A stretch of 64,000 nucleotides of DNA from positions 868,001 to 932,000 of the forward strand of contig LT827126.1 of NCBI GenBank assembly GCA_900169975.1, read 5' to 3'. Positions 23,741-33,900 of the stretch are shown piece by piece. Made by a program: the position numbers and the translations under genes. This DNA is from Pseudoflavonifractor sp. Marseille-P3106. GTDB taxonomy: Bacteria; Bacillota; Clostridia; Oscillospirales; Oscillospiraceae. The notes below the pieces were generated by a model. That model had not been told where the DNA came from. It was given only the letters and a program-made list of their open reading frames with translations, and made no database searches. Position 1 is the stretch's first letter; each line of letters opens with the position of its first letter.

Positions 23741-25094
23741 TACGGTTCTGCTCCTTTCGTTCTTGTTTTTCTTCGTAAGCTCTTACCGTTTCAAGGTTGG
23801 CTTCAATGACCTTTGACCTTTCGGCTATGTCATCACAAAGACCGACCTCTTTTCGGAGAGTCCACAGCTTGCTCGTGATTGCCGTAATCTGCTCTTTGAC
23901 ATTTGATAGCTCATCGTCACTCAAATTTCTTCTTAACTGTTTTCGCAGGTGCGTTCTATCGTCAGTCAGGGATTTGATTTGCGACAATACGGACTCTTTA
24001 TATGAGAAAAGCTGCTCGTCGGTAGAAATGTTCTCCCGTCCAAGCAGCCTTGTCTCCTGAGTGATTTTGTCCAGCTTCAGTAAATCTTCTTTCAAAAGAT
24101 AGTGAAGCCTTGCGGTATTCTGTTTTTTATATTTCGGCAGATAACCGAGTTTATAGCAGTAATGCAGATACAGCCCATACAGTCCGCCGACCTTTTTGAT
24201 TTTGTGTTCTCTTGTGGGCAATCGGTACTGTGTGACTCTTACCGTTTCCTTTACAAAAGGAACGATGAGAACCTTTTGATTTTCCGTCAGCCTACGCTTG
24301 ATTGCGTCCTCGGTATAATTCTCTCCGAGGGATTTAAGTCGTATCGGCTTCTTGTATCCTTTCGGAACAATCGTCCAATACTTTCGGCTGTCGCTGAGAC
24401 AATGCTCATAGCCCATCTGCGTCAGGATATAATCAAAGGTCTTTAAGTTAGTGCTGTGTGCAATCGCTTCATCAATGGCGTCACGGGTAATGGAGTATCG
24501 GCTCGGCATACCGGCTTGTTCCTGCTTGTAGTAATATGAGGATTGCTTACTGCGGTTCGGGTTCGGATTGTAATACAGTCCGTACTTTTCACAGAGACGG
24601 TCGGCAACCAAGCGGAACTTGAACCACGCTTTTTCGTCTCCCCATAATCGCTTACCGTCCACAAAGGAAACGGAATTGATTACATAGTGGCAGTGCAGGT
24701 GCTTTGTGTTCAGATGAGTAGTAACCACCACCTGAAATCTTTTGCCCCACACTTCGTTTGCAAATTCCATTCCGATTTTCTGTGCAAGCTCCGGGGAAAT
24801 ATCCTGTTCCTTAAAGCTCAGGTATCCGTGATAGGCTTGAATGCCATCGTCTTTGCCGTATGCTTTTTTCACAGACACAAACTGGTCTCTTGCGGTCGCC
24901 GGATTGCAGTTGATACCCTCAACGAAAAACTCACGCTCAGTTTTTTCTTCGTCCTTTGCATAGCTGAGAACATCACGGAGAGCCTGATACTGTTCCTCGG
25001 TGTAAATGTCTGTCGCAGTCTTTTCGGGATTGGCGGCATAGTCGATTACCTGACCGAGCCTTGATGTGACCGACCACAATTTACTTACTGCCAT
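23724..25094 (-). CDS. Relaxase, MOBP-like (relaxase/mobilisation nuclease)
   Basis: 456 residues. The relaxase core includes a likely catalytic Tyr near the N-terminus and the metal-binding motif HLNTKHLHCHYVINSV with its His cluster. After about residue 300 the chain is helical and basic, ending KQERKEQNRNDKRR. It would nick oriT and lead the strand through the channel. MobC lies directly upstream and overlaps its start by 10 bp, and PcfB overlaps its end. These overlaps suggest a compact relaxosome operon. Confidence 0.92.
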   Translation of the reverse strand: MAVSKLWSVTSRLGQVIDYAANPEKTATDIYTEEQYQALRDVLSYAKDEEKTEREFFVEGINCNPATARDQFVSVKKAYGKDDGIQAYHGYLSFKEQDISPELAQKIGMEFANEVWGKRFQVVVTTHLNTKHLHCHYVINSVSFVDGKRLWGDEKAWFKFRLVADRLCEKYGLYYNPNPNRSKQSSYYYKQEQAGMPSRYSITRDAIDEAIAHSTNLKTFDYILTQMGYEHCLSDSRKYWTIVPKGYKKPIRLKSLGENYTEDAIKRRLTENQKVLIVPFVKETVRVTQYRLPTREHKIKKVGGLYGLYLHYCYKLGYLPKYKKQNTARLHYLLKEDLLKLDKITQETRLLGRENISTDEQLFSYKESVLSQIKSLTDDRTHLRKQLRRNLSDDELSNVKEQITAITSKLWTLRKEVGLCDDIAERSKVIEANLETVRAYEEKQERKEQNRNDKRR

Positions 25095-25426
25095 TTCATA
25101 TCGCTCTTATCGGGTCTTAAAAAAGTACGCTCCACATCAGCCTGAAACTTGTGCCAACGCTCGGCTTCCTTTTTGAGCTGCGGTGCGTCAACAAATCCGA
25201 GGGAATTTGCTTTTACCGCAAGCTGATTGATGTTGTTCCCGATAGCAGATAACTCACGCATAACATCGTAAAATCTTTCGTCGGGCTTTTCTCTCGGCTC
25301 GTATCCTTTGAGAAGCAAACGGATAAGACCGCCTTCGGAAAGACACGCCCGCTTTGCTTTTTTCTGCAAATCCTGAGCTTCTGCCTTGTTCATCAGAATG
25401 TGCTTTTCAATGTTTCTCTTGCTCAT
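25085..25426 (-). CDS. mobC: MobC-like relaxosome protein
   Basis: 113 residues with a ribbon-helix-helix-like start (NKAEAQDLQKKAKRACLSEGGLIRLLLKGY) and the MobC C-terminal helix (YDVMRELSAIGNNINQLAVKANSLG). It helps the relaxase open oriT. The oriT candidate lies just upstream of it and the small membrane protein gene. Confidence 0.88.
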   Translation of the reverse strand: MSKRNIEKHILMNKAEAQDLQKKAKRACLSEGGLIRLLLKGYEPREKPDERFYDVMRELSAIGNNINQLAVKANSLGFVDAPQLKKEAERWHKFQADVERTFLRPDKSDMKWQ

Positions 25427-25550
25427 TTTTATCGCTGTCCTTTCTGTTAATATAGTGCCTGTCCCGGTTTATCTGAAACAGGCACATTGTTGTTACTCCG
25501 AAAAAGCCGCCGATGATTAACCCGGCGGCAACCAATACTATCTCCCGCAT
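25407..25550 (-). CDS. 47-residue membrane protein (DUF3789-like)
   Basis: Starts at an ATG at 25550 behind aaaggag. An N-terminal hydrophobic span (IVLVAAGLIIGGFFGVTTMCLF) is followed by a charged tail (NRDRHYINRKDSDKNEQEKH). The end overlaps mobC by 20 bp, so it is coupled to it. Its role is unknown, but its placement before mobC recurs in related elements as I recall them. Confidence 0.7.
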   Translation of the reverse strand: MREIVLVAAGLIIGGFFGVTTMCLFQINRDRHYINRKDSDKNEQEKH

Positions 25551-25680
25551 TGCTTTACTCCTTTCTTGCTTGGGGTATTAGGGGCAACCCCTAACGAGTG
25601 TACCGTTTTGGACATTCCTGTCCATAAATGGTCTGCTCGCTAAGATTATGCAGACACTCAGGGTTGCCCCATAGATTGAC
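25551..25680. other. oriT: Candidate origin of transfer
   Basis: A non-coding stretch upstream of the MobC/relaxase operon. It has a perfect 7-bp inverted repeat (ttagggg, loop caa, cccctaa; 25578-25594), followed by aacgagtgtacc and a second gttgcccc at 25662-25669. Inverted repeat plus adjacent unpaired bases beside mobC is the common oriT layout. The nick site cannot be named from sequence alone. Confidence 0.5.
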
Positions 25681-25682
25681 TC

Positions 25683-26600
25683 TTATCTCTCCATATCCTT
25701 TGAGACAGGCTTATACGGCTTTGCTTCAATACCGTCCAAAGACTTGTAAAACCTCTCCGGATATTTGAACTTTTCCTCGTACTTACGAGCCAGTTCTTTT
25801 GGCATACTGAGAAACTTTTCCGACTCAATCGGTGCGTATGCAATGAAGAACTTGCCGGCAATAATGTCGAGCATTTCACGGTTGCTGTCGTCTTTCACAT
25901 AACATTTTTCAATCTTCCAACCGTCCTTGCCGCCGTGTTCATCAGCCATATATGCTTCCAGTCGCACACATTTATCCGAGCCGTCAAGGGAAGAAGCATA
26001 GATAGAATATCCGCCCATACCCTCAATGAAAGCCTTATTGTTACTGCTGACAACATAGGTTCTTTGTTCCTCTGTGTAAGGCTTGTCAAAGCTGTCAGCC
26101 GTAAAAACAATATATCCGGTCGTGTGGTTTCTTTCTTTTTCTGCCTGCCGGAAATGAGCTTTCAACTGCGGATAACTCATCTCAACATTCTCAGGCTCGG
26201 AATAAACAGCCCTGTTCAGAGGCATACCGTTCATCTTTCCTTCCTCGTTGCAGATGATGGCAACCTCGTCCTCAAAGGGCATATATTCTTCAATATCTCC
26301 CTCCACAAGAGACTGCATTGCTTCAAGGGTATCCTCGATTTCAATGAGTTTCGGATACCTGCCCGGCTCAACAAGAATTACGGAAATCTTCTCAGGTGCT
26401 TCGACCTTTTCAAAGGTATCCTCGTGAATATTCAAAGCAAGAGAGCTGCCGTTTTCCCAACTCATATGAATCTGTCCGGCGTCGTCAACAAACTTAACTG
26501 TTCCTTTTAGCCCATAGGGCATTTGACTTTCGCCAGCCATTTTAGTGAGTACAATCTGCGTACCCTCCGGGTACATTTCTCTGATTTCTTTTAGTTTCAT
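25683..26600 (-). CDS. DUF4314/DUF3846 domain protein
   Basis: 305 residues. The first 60 residues are a DUF4314-like small barrel (GTQIVLTKMAGESQMPYGLKG, then VKFVDDAGQIHMSWENGSSL). Residues 73-135 look like DUF3846 (ILVEPGRYPKLIEIEDTLEA, YMPFEDEVAIICNEEGK, PLNRAVY). The rest (TGYIVFTADSFDKPYTEEQRTY) is not recognised. Such proteins ride with large polyvalent proteins of ICEs and phages. Function unknown. The ATG overlaps the stop of the primase-like gene. Confidence 0.72.
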   Translation of the reverse strand: MKLKEIREMYPEGTQIVLTKMAGESQMPYGLKGTVKFVDDAGQIHMSWENGSSLALNIHEDTFEKVEAPEKISVILVEPGRYPKLIEIEDTLEAMQSLVEGDIEEYMPFEDEVAIICNEEGKMNGMPLNRAVYSEPENVEMSYPQLKAHFRQAEKERNHTTGYIVFTADSFDKPYTEEQRTYVVSSNNKAFIEGMGGYSIYASSLDGSDKCVRLEAYMADEHGGKDGWKIEKCYVKDDSNREMLDIIAGKFFIAYAPIESEKFLSMPKELARKYEEKFKYPERFYKSLDGIEAKPYKPVSKDMER

Positions 26601-27550
26601 CGTGCAAAACTCCTTTCGGTTTTTTCTTTTATTCCCAAGCGTTTACAAAGAAAGTCGTTGACATCTTTCCCGTATTGGGGAGGGTCGTCAACGACTTCAT
26701 AATTATCTGAAAGAATCGTCTGCAACGCTTTGGTTGCTTTTCTTCCAGCAATATCATTATCCAAATGAAGAACAATTCGCTTGATTGTTTTGTCTTTTTC
26801 AAGCAGCCTGCCGAGTGTAACAGGCACTTTTGAGTCCTCGATTTTCTGCTTTGGGGAATACACTCCCGCAAGAGAAACAAGGTTAAACTGTCGCCAGTCT
26901 TTGCCCTCCAGCTTCATCAAAGTTGCATAGGAAAGCAGGTCAATGGCACACTCAAAAAGATGAACCTCTCCGGTGTTTTCGGCAGTCAGGCGGAAAGAAT
27001 ATTGCTTTTTACTGCCGGTGCAGTCGCCCATAATCCTTGATTGATTTGTTGCTCTGTAAGCGGCGTATTTAGGTTCTTTGTTCTCGTCATAGCCGATAAA
27101 AACAGCATTGTGATATGGGAGCGACTCAATGATTAGCTCCTGTTCCAAACAGTGGTTGATGATTTCATAATCAATCCCACGCCCGAAAAGGTAATCAAAT
27201 ACCACATCGGCAGTAGGACTTTTTTCAGGCAGAAGCAAGGGTTGTTCCTCATAGCTTTTGATGTTTTCACAAGTCGGAAAGCTGACTGAACCGTTTCCCA
27301 TAATGGTCTGAACCGCCTGCACAAAATCCATTCCACGGACTTTGATAAGGTAATCGAGGGCGGATTTGCCCCCGATACCTCTCGACCACCACATCCATTT
27401 TCCGTTGGAAATCTTCAAACTGTCGTGGGTTCTTGTGGTGTAGGTGTTGCTTGAAAACCTGACAAGCTCGCCCGGTTCATACTCTCTGAGATAGGTTAAT
27501 AAATCCATTCGTTTGGCTTCGGTTATGACTTCCGGTGCAATATACGGCAT
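26597..27550 (-). CDS. DUF3991/TOPRIM primase-like protein
   Basis: 317 residues from the ATG at 27550 (aaggcgg upstream). The first half is DUF3991 (LRFSSNTYTTRTHDSLKI-like start, GIGGKSALDYLIKVRGMDFVQAV). The second half is a TOPRIM fold with a Glu near VHLFECAIDLLSYA and D-x-D in IVLHLDNDIAGRKA. No zinc finger is seen. Likely primes the second strand in the recipient or helps ICE replication. The gene overlaps the DUF4314 gene by 4 bp. Confidence 0.8.
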   Translation of the reverse strand: MPYIAPEVITEAKRMDLLTYLREYEPGELVRFSSNTYTTRTHDSLKISNGKWMWWSRGIGGKSALDYLIKVRGMDFVQAVQTIMGNGSVSFPTCENIKSYEEQPLLLPEKSPTADVVFDYLFGRGIDYEIINHCLEQELIIESLPYHNAVFIGYDENKEPKYAAYRATNQSRIMGDCTGSKKQYSFRLTAENTGEVHLFECAIDLLSYATLMKLEGKDWRQFNLVSLAGVYSPKQKIEDSKVPVTLGRLLEKDKTIKRIVLHLDNDIAGRKATKALQTILSDNYEVVDDPPQYGKDVNDFLCKRLGIKEKTERSFAR

Positions 27551-27566
27551 AGGTATCACCGCCTTT

Positions 27567-27959
27567 TTACATCAGCAAATCGGCAACCGCTTTCTGTATC
27601 GGTTCGTTGATACTGAGCTTTGCAATGATAATGAGTATCTTATCAACAGGGCAGCCGATGTCATTCCAAACAGTCCAAGCACCTCCCGCAAGGTCGTCGT
27701 TTTCATACAAAGCAATGATTTCTTCCGGCGAAAACACCGTTTCAATGCTCTGTCGAACCAACTCTCCGTAGAAAGAAAGCTTTGCATTTCTAAGGGCAAA
27801 TTCTGCTTCCTTTGCGGGCGGTTTGCTTCTTTTTAATTCGAGATATGCTTTATCAAGTCTCCTGACCACAACCATCATCATTGCATCAAAAGGGTTAATG
27901 ATTGCTTTTCTGCAAGGGCAGTTTTCTCTTTCCTTATCGGGTGTCATTTTATCGTTCAT
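27567..27959 (-). CDS. Conserved ICE protein of unknown function
   Basis: 130 residues from the ATG at 27959 (behind gaaaggag), overlapping the end of the 2600-residue gene by 11 bp. A short Cys pair (CPCRKA) and two helical segments (MMMVVVRRLDKAYLELKRSK, AEFALRNAKLSFYGELVRQSIET) can be seen. A later acidic stretch names no family. It precedes the primase-like gene and is probably co-translated with the giant protein. Confidence 0.65.
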   Translation of the reverse strand: MNDKMTPDKERENCPCRKAIINPFDAMMMVVVRRLDKAYLELKRSKPPAKEAEFALRNAKLSFYGELVRQSIETVFSPEEIIALYENDDLAGGAWTVWNDIGCPVDKILIIIAKLSINEPIQKAVADLLM

Positions 27960-30900
27960 AGGTTTTCTCCTTTCGTGTGTTCGGCACTTCGCCCTCATCG
28001 GGTTCGCCGCCGACAATTTCGTTTTCTCGCTTATCCATATTGAGCAGAATATTCAGCTCGTCCAGTCGGGCAAGCTTTGTTTTCAATTCTTCCTCTTGGA
28101 TAAATGGTTTTTGGACTTCTTTCTTTGCGGTTTCCAACTGATTTTGGGTGTTCTCAAGGTCATTTTCCGCAAGCGACAAGCTCTCGGCAAATCTCTCAAT
28201 TCCGTTATCGAGGCGGATAATATTGCCGTATGCGTCATCGCCGAGAGGAACATTTCTGCTTGTTGCACCTTTCAGTCGAACCTCATAATTTCGCTCTGCG
28301 GTATTAAAAAGCAGCTCCGTTTCAAACCCTCGGTACTTGCCAAGAGGAATAGGGTCGGGACTGTTCATCTGCTTGCAGGCTTCAATGATTGCTTTACCGG
28401 CGTCGGCTTTTTCGGAATAAAAAACACCCTTAACCTCCATACCGACAAAGCGGTCGTCCGTTGGTTTCGGGTGCTGTTTCGCAGTTTCTACATCTTGCTT
28501 CAAGCCTTCAATGCGGTTTTCCAAAGCTGTAATTCGCTGCGGATAATATTTGATTATCTTATCTTCCAAAGCGTATTTTTCAGATAGAAAGTTGGATTTT
28601 AAGAGCTTCAGCTTTTGGACTTGAATATCCAAATCCATCTTCTCCTTAATATACGGATTGCCGGTGGCAAGCATTTTAATCTCTGCATAGGACAGGGCGG
28701 TTTCATCAATATCCTCGGCAGAACGCACCGGGGATTTGCTCGTCATAATCTGACTGGCGAACTTTTGCTTTCCCTCTACAAGCTGATAGAGATATGCGTC
28801 AAAGGTCTGCTCCGTTACATAGCGGTAAATATCTACATCAGGGTTTGAGTTGCCCTGACGGATAATTCGACCGGAACGCTGCTCCAAGTCTGACGGTCTC
28901 CACGGACAATCCACATCGTGAAGTGCGATAAGTCTGTCCTGAACATTCGTGCCGGCTCCCATCTTCTGCGTAGAACCGAGAAGCACTCTGACCTCGCCTT
29001 TACGGGTCTTTTGGAACAGTTCTTTTTTCTTCACATCGGTATCTGCTTCGTGGATAAAGCGGACTTCGCTTTCGGGGACACCACGCTCTATGAGCTTCTT
29101 TCTGATGTCGTTATATACCGAGAATGTGCCGTCGTTCTTTGGTGTTGAGAGGTCGCAGAACACAAGCTGTGCCGATTTTTTATCGGCTGTTTCCTCCCAA
29201 ATACGGTAGATGTTATCGACGCAGGCGTTGATTTTACTACCCTCAAAATCAGGCAGCATATCGTTGAGCATACGCTGGTCAAGAGCCAACTTTCTACCGT
29301 CGTTTGTGATTTTGAGCATATTATCTACACTCGAATCCACACCGCCACCACGGACTTTCTCGGCTCGCTCCGCAAGGGAAGCAACCATTTCTTTCTGCAT
29401 TTCAGACGGCTTGACTGCAACATTGTGGAAGTGTGCATCCGGCACAGGCAATTCCAACATATCCGCCGTCTTAATGTCGGCGACCTCCTTAAACATCGCC
29501 ATAAGCTCCGGAAGGTTATAGAATTTTGCAAAGCGGGTTTTCGCTCTGTAACCCGTTCCCTCCGGGGTAAGCTCTACGGCTGTTACAGTCTCTCCAAAGG
29601 TACTTGCCCACGAGTCGAAGTGCTGTAAATTGTTTTTTACAAGCGTGTTGTACTGCAAGTATCGCTGAATGGTATAGAGTTCCACCATACTGTTTGAGAT
29701 AGGAGTACCGGTCGCAAATACCGTTCCTCGACCGCCTGTAAGCTCGTCAAGGTATCGGCACTTCATAAACAGGTCGGAGGATTTCTGTGCTTCCGTTTGA
29801 GCGATACCGCCCACATTACGCATTTTGGTGTAAAGATAGAGGTTCTTGTAATAATGGCTCTCGTCGATAAAGAGCCTGTCCACACCGAGTTCTTCAAAGG
29901 TAACAACATCGTCCTTGCGGCTTTGGTCGTTGAGCTTTTCCAGCTTTTGTTTCACGGACTTTTTAGACTTTTCAAGCTGTTTAATGGAGAAATTTTCTCC
30001 ACGGTTTCGCTTCAAATCCATAATACCGTCTGTCAGTTCTTCAAGCTGCTGCTCAAGAATTGCTCTTTGTCTTTCAATGGACATCGGTATTTTTTCAAAC
30101 TGGGAATGACCGATGATTACGGCGTCATAATCTCCCGTAGCAATTCGACCGCAGAATTTTTTGCGGTTCTTTGTCTCAAAATCTCGCTTTGTCGCAACAA
30201 GAATATTCGCCGCCGGATAGAGCTGTAAAAACTCCGCCGCCCATTGTTCGGTTAAGTGATTTGGGACTACGAACAGAGACTTATTGCAAAGTCCGAGTCG
30301 TTTGGACTCCATAGCAGCCGCCACCATCTCAAAAGTTTTGCCTGCACCGACTGCGTGTGCCAACAGCGTATTGCCGCCGTACAGAATGTGTGCAACCGCA
30401 TTTTTCTGATGTTCACGGAGTTCGATTTCCGGGTTCATACCGTTGAAAACAATGTGGCTTCCGTCGTACTCACGGGGTCTTATGCTGTTGAACTTTTCGT
30501 TATACATCTTCGTGAGTTTTTCTCGGCGGGCAGGGTCAGCCCATATCCAGTCCTGAAAGCCCTGCTTTATAAGCTCCTGCTTTGCCTGTGCGATTGCCGT
30601 CTCTTTTTTATTGAGAACGGCTTTCTTTTTGCCTTCGTCATCTTCGATATAGTCAAAGATACGGACATCTTTCAGATTGAGCGTTTCCTCGATTATCTTA
30701 TATGCGTTAATACGGGAAGTGCCGTATGTGCTGTACGCTTTAACATTGGAACGGTCATAGCTCTTTCCCTCAATGTTCCATTCTCCGGTAAACTGAGAGT
30801 AGTGAACCTTGATATTCCACTGTGCATAGCGTGGGGTGTCGAGAAACTCAAACATAAACTGTTGGAATATTTCGGGTGGAATCCAAGTCGCACCGAGCCT

Positions 30901-33900
30901 TACGGAAATCTCGCTTGCCGTCAAATCCTTTGGCTGAACCTTTTCAAGTGCCTGCACATTGACGGTGTAATCTTCGGGATACAGAGTCGCAGACCTTTTG
31001 GCTGTCGCCAGCTTCTCACGAACATTGCCCGACAGATATTCGTCTGCCATCAGATATTTCGGCTCATAAGAATTGCCGTACTCATAAAGAGGATTTAAGA
31101 AGATTACACCCTTTAGGTCAGCGAATAATTCCTCCTCGCTTTTGCCGGAAAGCTCCATCATATATTCCATATCAATGGCGGCTTTTTCACCCATAGAGAC
31201 AGCGAGAGCCTCGTCAGCGGTGTCAACCTCCGTTACCGGCTTGTGCGGTTTAATCGTCCTTTTGAAGAACATATCCGCCTTGCGTTCCAGTTCGCCATCT
31301 TCATTGATGACCTCAAGAGCTGAGAGCAGAGCATAGGAGCTGTCGTCGGAAAAGGCGGAAGTATTGGCACGGCTGTTAATCAGTCCGTACTTCTTTGTAA
31401 AGCTGTCATACAGAGTGTTCAGTTTTTCCTGTGCTTGTTTGATTTCGCTGTCGGGGTAGTCCTCGGTTTGCAATTCAATCAGGTTGCGGACGCAATCCCT
31501 TATCCCAATCATACCCTTAATACGGTTCTCGGCGGTTGCCGATACCTCTACCGGGGACATACGGGAGTTCTCACGGAAATAGATTTTATCGTCCAAAATT
31601 GTGTAAGAGAAGTTCCTTACCGTAGGGTCTGCCGGGATAGAATTATCTTCTTCCTCCAGCTCGTCGGCAACCTCGTATTCGGAGATTTCTCCGTGAATGT
31701 TTGAGACTGCTTCGTTCAAAAGCTCCGAAAGGTCGGCATTTTCAAACGGTTCACAGGTTGCTTCCGGTCCGAAACGACCGCTTACCATTTTCATTTCGCC
31801 GAGTATCATTTCCGGGTGCTGAACAAAATATGAGTTCATCCTTATACCGTTTTCGTCGGTGTCAAGATGAACCCAGTCAGGCTCAATATCTATTAGCCTG
31901 TCTCGCTTTTGCAAGAACAGAATATCGGATACAACCTCTGTTCCGGCATTGCCTTTGAAGGTGTCGTTCGGAAGTCTGATTGCTCCAAGAAGCTCCGCCC
32001 TCTGTGCGATATATTTACGCACATTGGAGTTTTCCTTATCCATAGTTCCTTTGCTTGTCACAAGAGCCATCACACCGCCGGGGCGTAACTTATCAAGCGA
32101 TTTTGCAAAGAAATAATCGTGGATTAAGAAATTGTACTTGTCGTATCGTTTATCGGAGACTTTGAAATCTCCGAAAGGCACATTGCCGATAACGCCGTCA
32201 AAGAAGCTGTCGGGGACATTTACTTCCTCAAAGCCCTGTGCCGCAATAGAAGATTTCTGATAAAGTTGCTGAGCGATACCGGCTGAAACGGTATCAAGCT
32301 CCACGCCGTAAACCTTTGCGTTTTCCATTGACTTAGGCAGCATACCGATGAAGTTACCGATACCGCAAGACGGCTCAAGCAGGTTGCCCTCCTGAAATCC
32401 CATCTGTTCCAACACCTTGTAAATGGCAGTAGATACTTCGGGCGGAGTGTAAAAGGCGGTCAAGGTGCTTTCTCTTGCCGACGCATATTCCTCCGGCGTC
32501 AGGATATTTTTTAGCATTGCATATTCGGTATGCCAAGCTCCGGCTCGTTCGTCAAATGCTTCGGGAATACCGCCCCAACCGACATATCTCGACAAGATTT
32601 TCTGCTCATCGGGTGTTGCAAAACGGTTTTCGTTTTGACAATCCTTCAAGACCTTAATCGCTGCATAGTTTCGGTGGAAGCGTTCTTTCTTGTTCACTTC
32701 TTCAACCTGATTATTGGCAAGGTCAAAGTTGTGTCGCTCTGCCATCGGAATATCCGGGTGGAGGTCAAAGCTCTTTACCTTTGACTTTTTCTTTTGCTCC
32801 CAAGCGGGGACAATCGGTTCAGGCTCTTTCTCTCGGTTGTCCTTAACCTCAACACCGTTGTGTTCGGATAAAGCCTTAAAGTCATCAAGCAAGTCAGGTC
32901 TGATACCAAGCACAGAACCGTCATCTTCAAATACAAAGGCTTCATCAACAAGAAAATGATAAAACTCTGCACCGTGCCATTCGTTATCGCCATCCCTTGC
33001 AACAAGACCGTTTTCATCATAACCGAGTTCAATGTCGTCAATCTTTAATCTGCCAAGCACGGAATAAAGAATTTCTGTTTCTCGGTCATAAACCGGGACT
33101 TCAGAAACAGCAGCCACAAGGCTTTGCATTGTCGCTTTGGTACAGTCTGTGAAATCAGGCTGTTGTGAAAACTGACTTTCTGCTTCCTCAAACCATTCTG
33201 TACCTACATCGGCAAGCTCCTGATTTGCAATACTGCCGAGATAATCAAAGAAATTCTCAGCCGAGTCATACTCCCTTGCAGCTTGCTGTATCTCGTCAAA
33301 AGAAAGCGTATTTGTAACATACTGACCTCCGGCATTGCTGTCGGGGTTATAATACATCCAAGTTACGCTTTCATTGTCCCGGTCGATAAAGAAGGCGTCG
33401 TCATAACCGGTTTTCGGACTTAAATCCTGTACGGTTTCGGTATCGTTTTGAGCTTCGTTTTCGCCTGTAACGGTTTTTTCTTCCGCCGGTAATACACTGA
33501 CCTTCAAGTGGTCGTTCATCGGATTTTCACGCACTTTTCGGTCAAATTCTTCCCTTGGAAGCTCCTTGTTGAAAAGGGGCATATCAAAGTCATAGAGCAT
33601 TACACGGTTTTCGTCAAAGGATAAAATCTCATACTGAGAAGCCCCGATATACACGCTGTCGCCGAGATGATATTCATACTGTGCTTCCGGCTCGTCCTCT
33701 TTGTTTTTAGGCTCAGGCGGTGCGGTAGAGAGTATCTCTCGGTTTTTTCTCTGCTCTGCAAGCTCGGCTCGCCGTTCTTCCTGCTTTTCAAGCCATTCCG
33801 GGTACTTTTCTTTTTCCTTTGGGTTTAGGTATCTGTCCATACGGATAAGGTCTCCGATACGCTTTTCCACCTGAGACCAAGAAACAGTAATGTGCGGTTT

